This document shows, piece by piece, positions 43,120 to 58,510 of a stretch of DNA of 64,000 nt. The notes under the pieces were generated by a model that saw only the letters and a program-made list of their open reading frames with translations, made no database searches and was not told the origin of the DNA. Where the stretch lies: NCBI RefSeq assembly GCF_902167145.1, contig NC_050096.1:270776622-270840621 (forward strand). The letters are read 5' to 3'. The DNA comes from Zea mays (Eukaryota > Streptophyta > Magnoliopsida > Poales > Poaceae). Position 1 is the first letter of the stretch. Each line of letters begins with the position of its first letter. The position numbers and the translations under genes are program-made.

Positions 43120-44919
43120 TGTCGGGGACCATAATTAGGGGTACCCTCAAGACGCCTAATTCTCAGCTGGTAACCCCCATCAGCATAAAGCTGCAAAGGC
43201 CTGATGGGTATGATTAAGTCAGGGATCGGTCCACACGAGTGACTCGATCACGCTTCACCCGAGCCTAGCCTCGGCCAAGGGCAGCCGACCTCGAGAGACT
43301 TCCGTCTCGCCCGAGGCCCCCCTTTTTACGACGGACACATCACCGGCTCGCCCGAGACCTTGGCTTCGCTCAGAAGCAACCCTGACTAAATCGCCACACC
43401 GACTGACCAAGTTGCAGGAGCATTTAACGCAAAGGTGGCCTGACACCTTTATCCTGACGCGCCCCCCCCCGGCAGAGCCGAAGTGACCGCCGTCACTCCA
43501 CCGCTCCACTGACCAATCTGACAGAAGGACAGCGCCGCCTGCGCCACTCCGACTGCAGTGCCACTCGACAGAGTGAGTCTGACAGGCAGTCGGGCCCTGC
43601 CAAAGGCGCCATGGCGAACTCCGCTCCGCCCGACCCCAGGGCTCGGACTCGGGCTAAGACCCAGAAGACGGCAAACTCCGCTCCGCCCGACCCTAGGGCT
43701 CGGACTCGGGCTAAGACCCGGAAGACGGCGAACTCCGCTCCGCCCGACCCCAGGGCTCGGACTCGGGCTAAGACCCGGAAGACGGCGAACTCCGCTCCGC
43801 CCGACCCCAGGGCTCGGACTCGGGCTAAGACCCGGAAGACGGCGAACTCCGCTCCGCCCGACCCCAGGGCTCGGACTCGGGCTAAGACCCGGAAGACGGC
43901 GAACTCCGCTCCGCCCGACCCCAGGGCTCGGACTCGGGCTAAGACCCGGAAGACGGCGAACTCTGCTCCGCCCGACCCCAGGGCTCGGACTCGGGCTAAG
44001 ACCCGGAAGACGGCGAATCTCCGCCTCGCCCGACCCCAGGGCTCAGACTCCGCCCTGGCCTCGGCCAAACGATCTCCGCCTCGCCCGACCCCAGGGCTCG
44101 GACTCCGCCCTAGCCTCGGCCAAACGATCTCCGCCTCGCCCGACCCGGGGGCTCGGGCTCGGCCTCGGCAACGGAAGGCAGACTCGACCTCGACTTCGGA
44201 GGAGCCCCCACGTCGCCCTGCCTAGGGCACAGGTCCGCCACGTCAACAGGAAGCGCCATCACCAACCTACCCCGAGCCGACTTGGGACACGAAGGACAAG
44301 ACCGGCGTCCCATCTGGCCAGCTCCGCCGGATGGGCAATGATGGCGCCCCCCGAGCTCTGTGACGACGGCGGCTCTTAGCTCTCTTACGGCAGCAGAGCG
44401 ACGTCAGCAAGGACTCGACCGCTCCAACAGCTGTCCCTCCGTCAGGCTCCGTCGCTCCTCCGACAGCCACGACATCACGCCAGCAAGGTGCCAAGACCTC
44501 TCCGGCTGCCACATTGGCATGTACCCAGGGCGTTAGCTCTCTCTCTCTCCGCTAGACACGTAGCACTCTGCTACCCCCCGTTGTACACCTGGATCCTCTC
44601 CTTACGACTATAAAAGGAAGGACCAGGGCCTTCTTAGAGAAGGTTGGCCGCGCGGGACCGAGGACGGGACAGGCGCTCTCTTGGGGCCGCTCGCTTCCCT
44701 CACCCGCGTGGACGCTTGTAACCCCCCTACTGCAAGCGCACCTGACCTGGGCGCGGGACGAACACGAAGGCCGCGGGACTTCCACCTCTCTCACGCTCGA
44801 CTCTGGCCACCTCGCCTCTCCCCCCTTCGCGCTCGCCCACGCGCTCGACCCATCTGGGCTGGGGCACGCAGCACACTCACTCGTCGGCTTAGGGACCCCC
44901 CTGTCTCGAAACGCCGACA
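43120..44919 (+). repeat. 3' LTR, 1800 bp
   Basis: It starts TGTCGGGGACCATAATTAGG after the purine-rich AGGCTCGGGGGCTAC and ends AAACGCCGACA. The 49-bp length excess over the 5' LTR is exactly one extra 57-bp repeat minus eight C residues. Confidence 0.95.
43611..44016 (+). repeat. 57-bp tandem repeat in 3' LTR, seven copies
   Basis: Same unit as in the 5' LTR, with one additional copy. A GGGCTAAGACCCAGAAGACG variant marks the first unit in both LTRs. Confidence 0.9.
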
Positions 44920-44924
44920 ATAAG

Positions 44925-45539
44925 CTTATCTCGAATTCATGTGGTGGAGGATTGGAAATGATTTTTATGTATTAGTAGAATTTGTTTCTACTCTGTAAAT
45001 TACATGACCCTCTTCGTCTCACTCCTCTATAGTAAAAATATAGCACATAAATATCTCCGACATCTTGCTAATAATAGTATACAAATATATTTTTCATCAA
45101 ACCGAATTAACTTAATTGATATATGTCTAAATTACTGTTATTAGAATGGAATTCAATTCCAATGAACCAAACGGGGCGTAAGTGATTTCTTAGTGAGGTG
45201 GCACCTATGGAAATCACTTAGTAGTTTCTGGGTTGTAATTGCTCTTATGGCATGAAGAAAATTTTGCATTCGAGCTCGAACGCTACAAGGTCGTTTTAGA
45301 AGCTACATCAGTAATGCTTCGAGTATGACAAACAACATCACAAGTAACATCTACCTATATGCACCGAATCTCCACCACCACCACAATATCGATGTCAGAA
45401 GGCTAGGGAAGGACGACCAATAATATAGAAGACACATAGGCCACACTCAATTCAATCAACATCACGACAATCTACTTGATGTCCTATGTAGCCATGATCT
45501 CTACGAGCAATCAATATCAATGCACTAGAATCCCAACTA
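44925..45539. other. AT-rich intergenic flank of the gypsy insertion
   Basis: The sequence AATTCCAATGAACCAAACGG near 45150 resembles a Tourist-type MITE end; its partner would be the ACGGGTCGTTTGGATCC near 31180 on the other side of the insertion. This suggests that the gypsy element landed inside a MITE. No gene is seen. Confidence 0.45.
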
Positions 45540-46250
45540 CGTAGAGTATTATTGGACGAACGAGTAAAACACCAAAGAGCAGCCACTGGACGACTTTCTT
45601 GCATCTCCACAAGGATAAATTCTCTCAGATAGTCAGATGCCTAATGAAATTCAAGTCCATCAATATTGACATGTGCGAAGGCAAGAAGGATCCAAATTAG
45701 TTGATTCGACACTACTTGGTTACCATCAATCTCAAGGGAGGAAACAAAGATATCAAAGCATCATGCTTTCAAATGTACTCAAAGCTACTCTAGTGACTTG
45801 GCTTGAATAGCTCCCAAGAGGCTACATCGATAACAGGCTAGCACTCTCCAAGGAATTAATGGACAACTTCCAAAGTGCATGGCCTCGTTCGGACAACCGG
45901 TACAATCTTCAAAATGGAAGTAGAAGATTGGTGAAAGCATATGCAACTAGTACAAGCTCTTGATCGAAATTTGATGCTACAGGCCTAACTACTTCGACGA
46001 TGATCATGGGGAAAAGTTCTAGTATCAGAATTTCATAAAAACAAACCAAAAACAATTCATGAGTTCTAACACATGATCAACAACTGAATGAATGTCGAAG
46101 ACACAGTACGAGATAAGTTTGACAATTGAAACCGTAGATATAACAATAAAGATAACATTCATAGAGACAACAAGGGCAGCTTATCGGATAAGAAGTGAGG
46201 GAAAGATAACACTATGATAAGCACTCGCATCAAAGAAGGGTGGCAAGAAC
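45540..46250 (+). pseudogene. Decayed Ty3/gypsy gag relic
   Basis: Conceptual pieces such as YLVTINLKGGNKDIKA, TLVTWLE*LPRGYIDN and LALSKELMDNFQSAW follow the gag pattern in which a trimmed tryptophan-containing motif (W-L-x-x-L-P-x-G-x-I) precedes a phenylalanine-rich helix. Stops and frameshifts occur throughout. No LTRs are recognisable, so this is an old remnant with uncertain limits. Confidence 0.5.
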
Positions 46251-47180
46251 AAATCATTCAATTAGCAACTCTTTGAGCAACACCCATACCACCTACATCA
46301 TAAATCATAAGTGCTCTACCACTAAATGCATGCAACTCAAGAACTTTGGCATCATCTTAGCTCGGAAGCAAGACAAAACCAAACAGAGTTGATAAAAAAT
46401 ATTAGGAAAAATAGAATAATGGAGACTTCTAGAGGGCCACAAACATAGTTAACCTCATCTTCAAAGGAGCATCTTCCTTAATACCTAAGAGGAAGACTAA
46501 ACTTACCCTTTTGTGAGATGATGGTTGTTGAACCATCACCTACAACATATATGTGATGGTTCGAGATCCCAATTCAATTTATAAGGGAGGATTAGTTTCT
46601 CAAACATAGGATGCTATGGTCTAGTCCTGGCCCCGATGGTGGCAGGACTTCAACTTAGTAAGGAAGGTGAATTACCAATATGTTCAAAAGGATGGGGTAA
46701 AAGGAAGGTGAATTATGCAATCTATTTTTCGCACTTTTTCATTAATCAAAACCTATATGGATAACCAATCGTTCATATGTGCAACTAAGGTTTTGACTAA
46801 GTGTTGCTATCTCTACCGTAAAAGGAGTTTTGCTACCCCAAACCTATCAACTAGTCTATGACTAAGCTAAGAAGATAAATCACACAACCACAAGTAACAA
46901 TATAAATGTGGAATTTTAAATATGGTAGAGATACAAACTCTCGTTGATGTGTCAGTATTTTTACTGGAGTATCAAGAAACGCGCAAGCTTCTTACTAATC
47001 CTTCTTAGAGCCTCACGCAAGGCTAAGCTCCCGCTCAGGTAACCCTGTATAGATACAAACCCTACCAATGACTATAGTAACTTTTATGAAGATATAGGGA
47101 AACACACAAGTTTTACCCTAGTTCTCGTTGGAGCCTCTTATAAACATGTCCACAAGGGGATGAAGCTAAGAGTCGAGTAA
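46251..47180. other. Gene-free AT-rich stretch
   Basis: No coding or structured feature is seen beyond a loose internal repetition of GATACAAACYCTC/GCCTCACGCAAG/GCCTCTTATAAA elements at 46930-47140. It may be further retroelement debris. Confidence 0.4.
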
Positions 47181-47669
47181 GGGTTTGTTTGATTTCTTTA
47201 GTCTTAATGACTAAAACTAAGCAAAGAGCTTTAATTATTGTGCAAATTGATTACATTATCCCTAATTAATGCTATCTTCGACTACTGTTTACCCACACGC
47301 AGAGCTACTGTTCGTGCGCATTCACAATGCTGCATGCGTGCACGTTGCTTTGGGGAGGAGCCTACTTCATGCGCGTTGGTTAGGGAGGGCATATGAAGTA
47401 AAAATGTCACTTTATGGTTAGTTTGACACCCTCATTTTTTTCAAGGGATTGTATTTTCACAAAAGAAATTAATTTATTTTTCTTGAAAAATAGGAATCCC
47501 TTAGAAAAAAATAGAGTTGTCAAACTAACCCTTATTCATTTTAGTCACTCTTTTGGTAATTAGAGGACTATAATTTAGTTGGAGGATTTTAGTCACACTG
47601 TGTTGATTCTTTAGTGACTAAAAATGACTAAAATTTAATCAATTAAATGTAGTCACCCAAACCAAACAG
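47181..47669. mobile_element. Tourist-like MITE, interrupted by another MITE
   Basis: The left end GGGTTTGTTTGATTTCTTTA, preceded by TAA, pairs imperfectly with the right end read inverted, CTGTTTGGTTTGGGTGACTA. TTTAGTC/GACTAAA motifs recur inside. The right boundary is approximate. Confidence 0.5.
47415..47531. mobile_element. Nested 117-bp MITE
   Basis: GGTTAGTTTGACAC at the left and TTGTCAAACTAACCC at the right are inverted, flanked by TTA at 47412-47414 and 47532-47534. The interior AGGGATTG/AATCCCTT is also paired. It interrupts the surrounding MITE, so it is younger. Confidence 0.75.
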
Positions 47670-48480
47670 AGTCGCGCGTCCGACGTGCCTCCTCAACCGG
47701 CGCGTGGGAGTAGGTCTGGAAAAAAGCTCAAGCTCGATGAGTTGGCTTGGGCTCACGGTAACTTGGGTCGGCTCGACGCTCAAAACGAGTCCAAGTCCTA
47801 TTTTTGTGGCTCGTGATAAGTGTGAGCTAGCTCGGCTCGGCTCACGAACCGACAACAATTTACTACATAAAATTCTGATTAGCATATAATGTTAGTACCA
47901 AATATACAATTAGTATATGTTATTTGATATTTATATACAAAATTAATTTATTTCTATGTTATATTAGTACTATAATTATTTATTAATTTAAGAGATGTAA
48001 TTTGATTATTTTTGATATTTTATGTTATAATTTGTAACGTAAGCTGGTGCTTGTGGTTAGACTCTCTACTAGTCGAGTTTTCACGCTCGTCAAAGGACCG
48101 AGCCGAGACGAGGCAAGCTCAACACATTACCGAGCCGACCGGCTCGTTTCCGCCACGTGGTAGAGCGGCAGCACCCTTCCCAGATCTCGTGTCCCGCGCG
48201 CCGTGCGCACAGCCGCGCACACACACGGACTGCCGCGTCCGGGCGCGATCCGTTCTCGCGAACACACCGGTCGTAGCCGTCCGTAATTTGTACTAGTATG
48301 GCACGCGGAACACGAGTCGGCGCCAGCACCGGCACGTCACCATCGGGGCCGCTGGCCCCATACGGGCAGCCAATTAATAAATCCTTGCTCTGCGACAGAC
48401 GCGCAGGGGCACGTCACGCAGCCGTAGTCGATCGGTGCACGGTGCTCGCGCCCCCGTTGCAGCGCGCAGCTCTCCCGCGC
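47670..48480. promoter_or_regulatory. LOX3: Upstream region of the first lipoxygenase
   Basis: Before about 48130 this is spacer with recurrent AGCTCGGCTCGG-type words. From 48130 it becomes GC-rich and promoter-like, with CACGTGG at 48155 and CACGTCAC near 48332 and 48411. Such G-box and ACGT-core sites are bound by bZIP and bHLH factors, fitting jasmonate or stress control; that reading is inference. Confidence 0.5.
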
Positions 48481-48487
48481 TATAAAT
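48481..48487 (+). promoter_or_regulatory. LOX3: TATA box of the first lipoxygenase gene
   Basis: TATAAAT in the context CCGCGCTATAAATGCCCCGG lies 91 bp before the start codon, giving a leader of roughly 60-70 bases. Confidence 0.75.
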
Positions 48488-48568
48488 GCCCCGGCTCGGC
48501 CTCGCTCCCACAGCCACAGCCTCACACAGACACCAACGCCACTGCACTGCAAAAGCAAGAGCAGCTAG

Positions 48569-53091
<4,523 letters not shown>

Positions 53092-54275
53092 GCGACTGGT
53101 ACCACTACCACCCCAGGAGTGCTACGTACGAGCTGGTACATGAATAAGCTAATATAAGCAATCGTGTAAACGGGAAGAGAGCGGCCGGCACGAGACGGAC
53201 CATGTATTTTGCGTAAACGTGTGGGCTGGTGAATCGAATTACTACCACGTAATAAGTGAAGTGCTTGTTGCAATCATTGGCCTGCCAGCTTCAAGATTCT
53301 TGCAGTTACTATTCTAGTCGTTTCGCAGTGCTCCTCGATCACAACATTTCACGAGGTGTTTTATTACAATAATTTGGAGCTATTCAATTTCAAAGCCTAT
53401 GTAGAATACTATATGTTGTAGGGACATTAGTCCCACATAGCTAACCAAAAATAAAATTTAATCGATTTAAATATCAACGGTCCAGTGGTCATCTATTAAG
53501 ATTATGCTCAACAGACCATGCATGCATATGTTGTGTAAGATTATGACAACATTATTTAGAGGTGTCTTGATAAGTGTCCTTGCCGAAAACATAGTGGATT
53601 CTTATATGCTTTTGTTCACTGCCAAAGAGTTGTGGAATACGACAATCATTGCGAAAAAGGGTGGCATCAAAGTTTGCCACTGGACACAGCGGAAACCACC
53701 AAGGAACGATAACTGGTTTTCCAAAGCAGTGGACTCGCCCCCAAAATAATCAGAGAACTCAGGGCAGTGGAAACTGCTGACCTCAAGGTGGTACTAGCAG
53801 ACGCCTTATAAAAGAACCGGTAGATGCAATCTTCTGGAGAGAGAGAGAGAGAGAGAAAAAAAAAGAAGAAGTTGCTAGATGGAATCGTGCAAATCTTCAC
53901 CTAATGGCGACTGCTACCACCGAATAAAAAAGAAGTGCAAATCTTCACCTAGACGTTCTCAGAAACGGCACCATGCTGCAGCTGCGATACGAACCAGGCT
54001 GGGGCGGCAGGTGAAGCTGACACGGTGCCGCTGCTGCACCGGGCGAATAAATAATAGTACTGACAATAATGCTAAATTAGAATGGAACAGACGACATGAT
54101 TAGAATGATATGCTCTCCTTTGCTCATTTTGTTCCACACGTGTTTGGTGAAGCCGTGCCTAGTATATAACTATATATACTACGTTGGTACAGCACTAAAT
54201 TCCCTTTTCCCCATTTTCAGTGGTTGGCCTTTCCCATTCTGATCGGCCCAAAGCAGCGCTTTAGCAATTGACTAA
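53092..54275. other. Lipoxygenase 3' UTR and spacer with a copia gag relic
   Basis: The 3' UTR probably ends after ATGAATAAGCTAATATAAG near 53155. At about 53500-53650 a frame reads ITTLFRGVLISVLAENIVDS then LLFTAKELWNT, which resembles Ty1/copia gag (the typical T-A-K-E-L-W string). It is isolated and decayed. A (GA)n run lies at 53838. Confidence 0.5.
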
Positions 54276-54555
54276 GGGCATGTACAACCTAGATACAGCT
54301 GCACGGTACTCCAAGTATAAGACACAACTAAAACACAACATAATACAGTGGTCATGTCTAAAACATGTGTCTTACCATATTCATTGTACCAATCAGAGCA
54401 TTCAATAAATTAAAGTGACCAATCAGATAGTCTCCTGTCTCGAATATAGAGCTAAGACACTGTGTCTTCGTCAAGATACATGTCTTGAGATTTTTTACAT
54501 TCACCCCCCTAGACACACTCTAAGACACAACTTAAGATACCCACTGTACATGCCC
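54276..54555. mobile_element. Tourist-like MITE, 280 bp
   Basis: GGGCATGTACAACCTAGATA and, inverted at the right, GGGCATGTACAGTGGGTATC are the termini. TAA flanks the unit at 54273-54275 and 54556-54558. Confidence 0.85.
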
Positions 54556-56120
54556 TAATCCGTCGACCTTTGGCGCCTAGCCTTTCCTATGGGCATGTTT
54601 CCTATGGTTGCAAATTCCATCTAAGGCGCATCCAAATCGTACAAAGACAGTAGATGAGCTGTCCGTCCTTCCTCCTCTCTAGCTGCTGGCGGGCGGGGTG
54701 CACTTGGTGATGTCGATTAGTTTTAGTTTTATGGCCTATTTGGTTCAGTCTGCCAGGCAAAGAATCCTAACCCTAGGCACTCAAAATAAGATAATCATAG
54801 TATCTTAAGCTTGATTAAATCTATAAAATGAAAAAAAAAACAATAACTTTTGTACCATTAGATCCTTTTATTAGTTATGTCTTTATAGTATACCTATTTG
54901 ATGTCATAAATCTCTATAAATATTTTTTATAACTCTAATCAAAATTGAGATATTTGGGCTCTAAAAAAACTAGGATAATTTATAATTCAGTTTGAAAAGT
55001 ACAAGAAGATAACTAAACTAGAAGAGAAGGACAATTTCCAAAAACGTACCGTGGACGTACGTTTCGATGCTCGTTACGATGTGGACGCTTTATTTGCAAA
55101 TGTTTCACGTGCGGTGACGCGTTCACGTACCATAAGCTCTATGGATATAATAGTATAATCAGGCCCGTTTACCATGTCTCCTGCCGCCTTCGACTCCTTT
55201 TTATTTTAGCGTACTGTACTTTGAACGGATTAGGAGCTAAGCGAAGCTACAATTTAGCTTGTATAAACCTGCAGCCGTGTCAAACTGTACTAGTCAAAAG
55301 TCAAAAGAACAGTTCCAGCGCGAGCAATATGGCCGCTGCCCTTCTCTCAACGTTCTGCTTTTGGACTTGTGTGATGTTTGGTTCGTATATTTAGGGGATA
55401 AGTAACTGATAATGTTAAACTATATTTGTTTAAATTAACTGTAATTAGATACACACTATAAAGTGATGCTGATCTATTCAAGCTTATTACTGTTGATACT
55501 TAAGCGTGAATCATTATCATTACTATTTATGTTATAATATATGAACCAAACGGCAGTACCGTACAGCAGCAAAGAAGCTAGAACAAAATTCTTTTCTAAT
55601 TTTTTCATATAGTCGAGCCTACGAGGTATGTTTTCTGAGAGAATATAGATTATGATAGATCTAAGAGTGTTTCTATAATAATCTAGCCAACTGCCAAATA
55701 CATTCGTAGTTAATCTTTCTAGTCCGCCTGACATTCCTAGTATACGTACTACAGTGCAGGGCATCTTAAATTCGGATCAGGTTGCCAATCATCGAAAATT
55801 GTGATCCACTTGCGCATATGATATGGTCAAGACGTCAAGTTGGATAGGGGGGGAGTAGTAGTAGTTGAATGGGCAAGAGCGCGTATTTTATATAGACGTA
55901 TAGCGTCACAAGCCGCCAGGAAGGGAAAAAAAAATATAGTGTGTGAGTAGCGAAGAAAACTCTCCCCCTCTGAAAATTCTTGCATTTTGACGACATCCGA
56001 TTCAATCATTCAGTAGTACGTAGTGTATTTATTTTATTGGGATTTAGAAAACCAGACCCTGATATGATCCTACGACGGCTGGATGGCAGTTTAGTGTTAT
56101 TCGACTGTTTCACGCGATTA
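54556..56120. other. Intergenic region between the two lipoxygenases
   Basis: AT-rich sequence without a convincing gene. A weakly inverted segment at 54740-55000 may be a decayed MITE. Nothing else stands out. Confidence 0.4.
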
Positions 56121-56195
56121 CTCCCTCCGTTTCTTTTTATTTGTCGCTAGATAGTGTTACACTATCCAACGACAAATAAAAAGAAACGGAGGAAG
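56121..56195. mobile_element. 75-bp Stowaway MITE, almost pure inverted repeat
   Basis: CTCCCTCCGTTTCTTTTTAT and its inverse at the right flank a tiny loop. TA lies on both sides (56119-56120 and 56196-56197). Confidence 0.85.
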
Positions 56196-57369
56196 TATTT
56201 AGGAAGTGACGAGTCTAGCTAACCCGATTGGTTCAAATCCTTTCTTCATCAATCAACCGTTAAACGGCCGTGTCAATCGGTGTTGGCGAACCGTTAAAAC
56301 CGTAGCAGCCCCAGTGGAGTGGGGCCTTCTTGTCGAGTTACACGGTGTTTTATCCTATCCCGTGGTCGCTAACACGCACATGCCTGGGATGACAGATGAC
56401 ACTAACACGCACATGCTCAATTACTACTAACGCAGAAGTCAGGTGCAATTAAAGAGCAGTAAATGCCCAAGTCCCTGTTCTGCTTCCAGGACAGGACAGG
56501 AACACTGTGATGAAACAACATTCATCAGGACGGCACGCGACCGCCGATGTTCGGCGACGACAGCTCCGTAACATTTCACCGCTGAAGCCTGAAGGGAGAG
56601 GGACCTGGCGTGCGCTAGCAGCTGCTGATGACGCCAGCCAGACATGGCACCACACGAGACACGGCCGCCCGGTTGACCGGCGAAGCAGCCCGGGGGTTTC
56701 CAAGTCATCGCCGGTTTCCGCGGGTTCGCCGTCGCCAGTCGCCAACTTTGGACAGACAGAGACAGTCAGCTCGGGCTCTCGTCTCGTCCGTGCTCGCTCT
56801 CGTCTCGCATCGCACCTGCGCGTTGCTGGCTCGGCGTGGACCTGGCGCGGCGCCGGAGCCCCGTTAGAAACCGCGCGTGTGCCCGTGCTATCCATGGTCT
56901 CCTGTAAATGGTGTAATCTTATCTTATTTACCGCATCACCATTAACAATTTAACACGAGACGCACGACACCCAAGCCTGTGATGCCGACGTATACCACAC
57001 CATCTAATCCAAATCCCTGCATTTTTTAGTCTCTCAGTCATCATCGACTCATCGTTTTTTTAATCCATTCACTTTTTTTTCCACCTTTTCGTATACACGT
57101 CGCTGTCGCCTCCATCGCTGGGCTGGCAAGAGAACGCGAGGCGAAGCAGCCGCGGCCGCCCGCCTATTTATCGCGGGCTCGCGGCACAGGGCAGCGGCAG
57201 TTCCATACATACATACACCAACCGTGCGTGAAGGAAGGCCTTTGCTCGCCGCCACATCACATTGGCAGGCGAGGCGAGGGAGCGAGCAGCAGGGCAAGGC
57301 ATCCACACCCACACCCACCGGACACTCCCTGAGAAGCGAGAAGCGAGAAGCGAAGAGCGGCCGGCCACC
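56196..57369. promoter_or_regulatory. LOX4: Upstream region and leader of the second lipoxygenase
   Basis: GC-rich from about 56500. CTATTTATCG at 57164-57173 is the best TATA candidate, about 200 bp before the start codon, which would give a long leader. Open frames in this stretch on both strands look like composition effects. Confidence 0.45.
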
Positions 57370-58510
57370 ATGTTCTGGCACGGGGTCGCGGACCGGCTGA
57401 CGGGGAAGAACAAGGAGGCGTGGAACGAGGGAAAGATCCGCGGCACGGTGAGGCTGGTCAAGAAGGAGGTGCTGGACGTCGGCGACTTCAACGCCTCGCT
57501 CCTCGACGGCGTACACAGGATCCTCGGCTGGGACGACGGCGTCGCCTTCCAGCTCGTCAGCGCCACCGCGGCCGACCCCAGTAAGCGCGACCCTGCATCA
57601 CGCCCCCCTCCCCCTACCCCCCTATGGAAGATTGGAAGTCGACCGAACGCCCCCGCTCCCGGTGGCCGTGGGCCGTGAACGCCGGCGGCCGCGCTCGCTG
57701 GAGCGTGGGCGGAACCTACGCCATGCGTCGGACGTGCGTTTCGCCGTCCATTTCGGTTTTTCCCCTTTCCTTACTTTTCTCTATACGAAGGATACGAAGA
57801 AACATTTTATCAAACAATTCCAATGGATGCTGATGAAAAACCTGTAGAATCCGTGCCCGTCTGATAAAAAAAAAACTGCGACTTTGTTTTTCTGGCCACC
57901 CGTCCATCTTGACGCAAGCAGACAGGCATGGGACAGGATCCTCGGGCGCGTAATAACCGCCTGCAGTGTGTTGGTCTCTGGTACGTGGGACCCGTAGCGC
58001 CTGGGTCCGTGTCTCAGCGACCCAGGCGCTTTTTGGCGTTTTGTGTGGTAGGGCTTGCGTTTTCAAGTCTGAACTGGGAACTGGGAACCTTGTAGCCCCG
58101 GACATGGAATGGAACAGTTGTTTGGGGGCATTCAATGCGATTGAGATGGCGTCCGTGAAAACTTTACTGTAATTTTCACTGCAAACGATTGATTGACTGA
58201 TTGATTGAACGAGTCTTCAGGCAACGGGAGCCGCGGCAAGGTCGGGAAGGCGGCGCACCTGGAGGAGGCGGTGGTGTCGCTCAAGTCGACGACGGACGGG
58301 GAGACCGTGTACCGGGTGAGCTTCGAGTGGGACGGGTCGCAGGGCGTCCCGGGCGCCGTCCTGGTCAGGAACCTGCAGCACGCCGAGTTCTTCCTCAAGT
58401 CGCTCACCCTCGAGGGCGTCCCCGGCAGGGGCACCGTCGTCTTCGTCGCCAACTCGTGGATCTACCCGCACAATCTCTACTCCCAGGAACGCGTCTTCTT
58501 CGCCAACGAC
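57370..58510 (+). CDS. LOX4: 9-lipoxygenase, maize LOX4/LOX5-type, exons 1-2 only
   Basis: Exons 57370-57580 and 58221-58510 encode the first 167 residues. The start is MFWHGVADRLTGKNKEAWNE and the PLAT barrel continues through KKEVLDVGDFNASLLDGVH, VPGAVLVRNLQHAEFFLKSL and VANSWIYPHNLYSQERVFF. The exon 2 boundary (AND then GTGAGT) is at the same place as in the upstream LOX gene, so this is a tandem duplicate lineage, though the proteins differ clearly. Exon 3, expected to begin TYLPSKMP or similar, is not found before 60071, where a retrotransposon starts. The gene therefore either continues beyond the window with a very large intron 2 or is truncated. The symbol is from memory of the maize family; LOX5 is the alternative. 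The visible part has no defect. Confidence 0.85.

Larger units (their letters stand above)
31287..44919 (+). mobile_element. Ty3/gypsy LTR retrotransposon, Huck-like (13.6 kb)
   Basis: Two LTRs (TGTCGGGG...CCGACA) bound an internal region with gag, protease, reverse transcriptase, RNase H and integrase in Ty3/gypsy order. The 5-bp target duplication ATAAG lies at 31282-31286 and 44920-44924, so the element is structurally complete. Size, LTR length and the LTR start fit the maize Huck family as I recall it; the family name needs a repeat-library check. The gag-pol frame carries three stop codons. Confidence 0.92.

Noticed and set aside
56449..56953. 148-codon ORFs on both strands upstream of the second lipoxygenase
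   Set aside because: Low-complexity, no recognisable motif, positioned where promoter and leader are expected.
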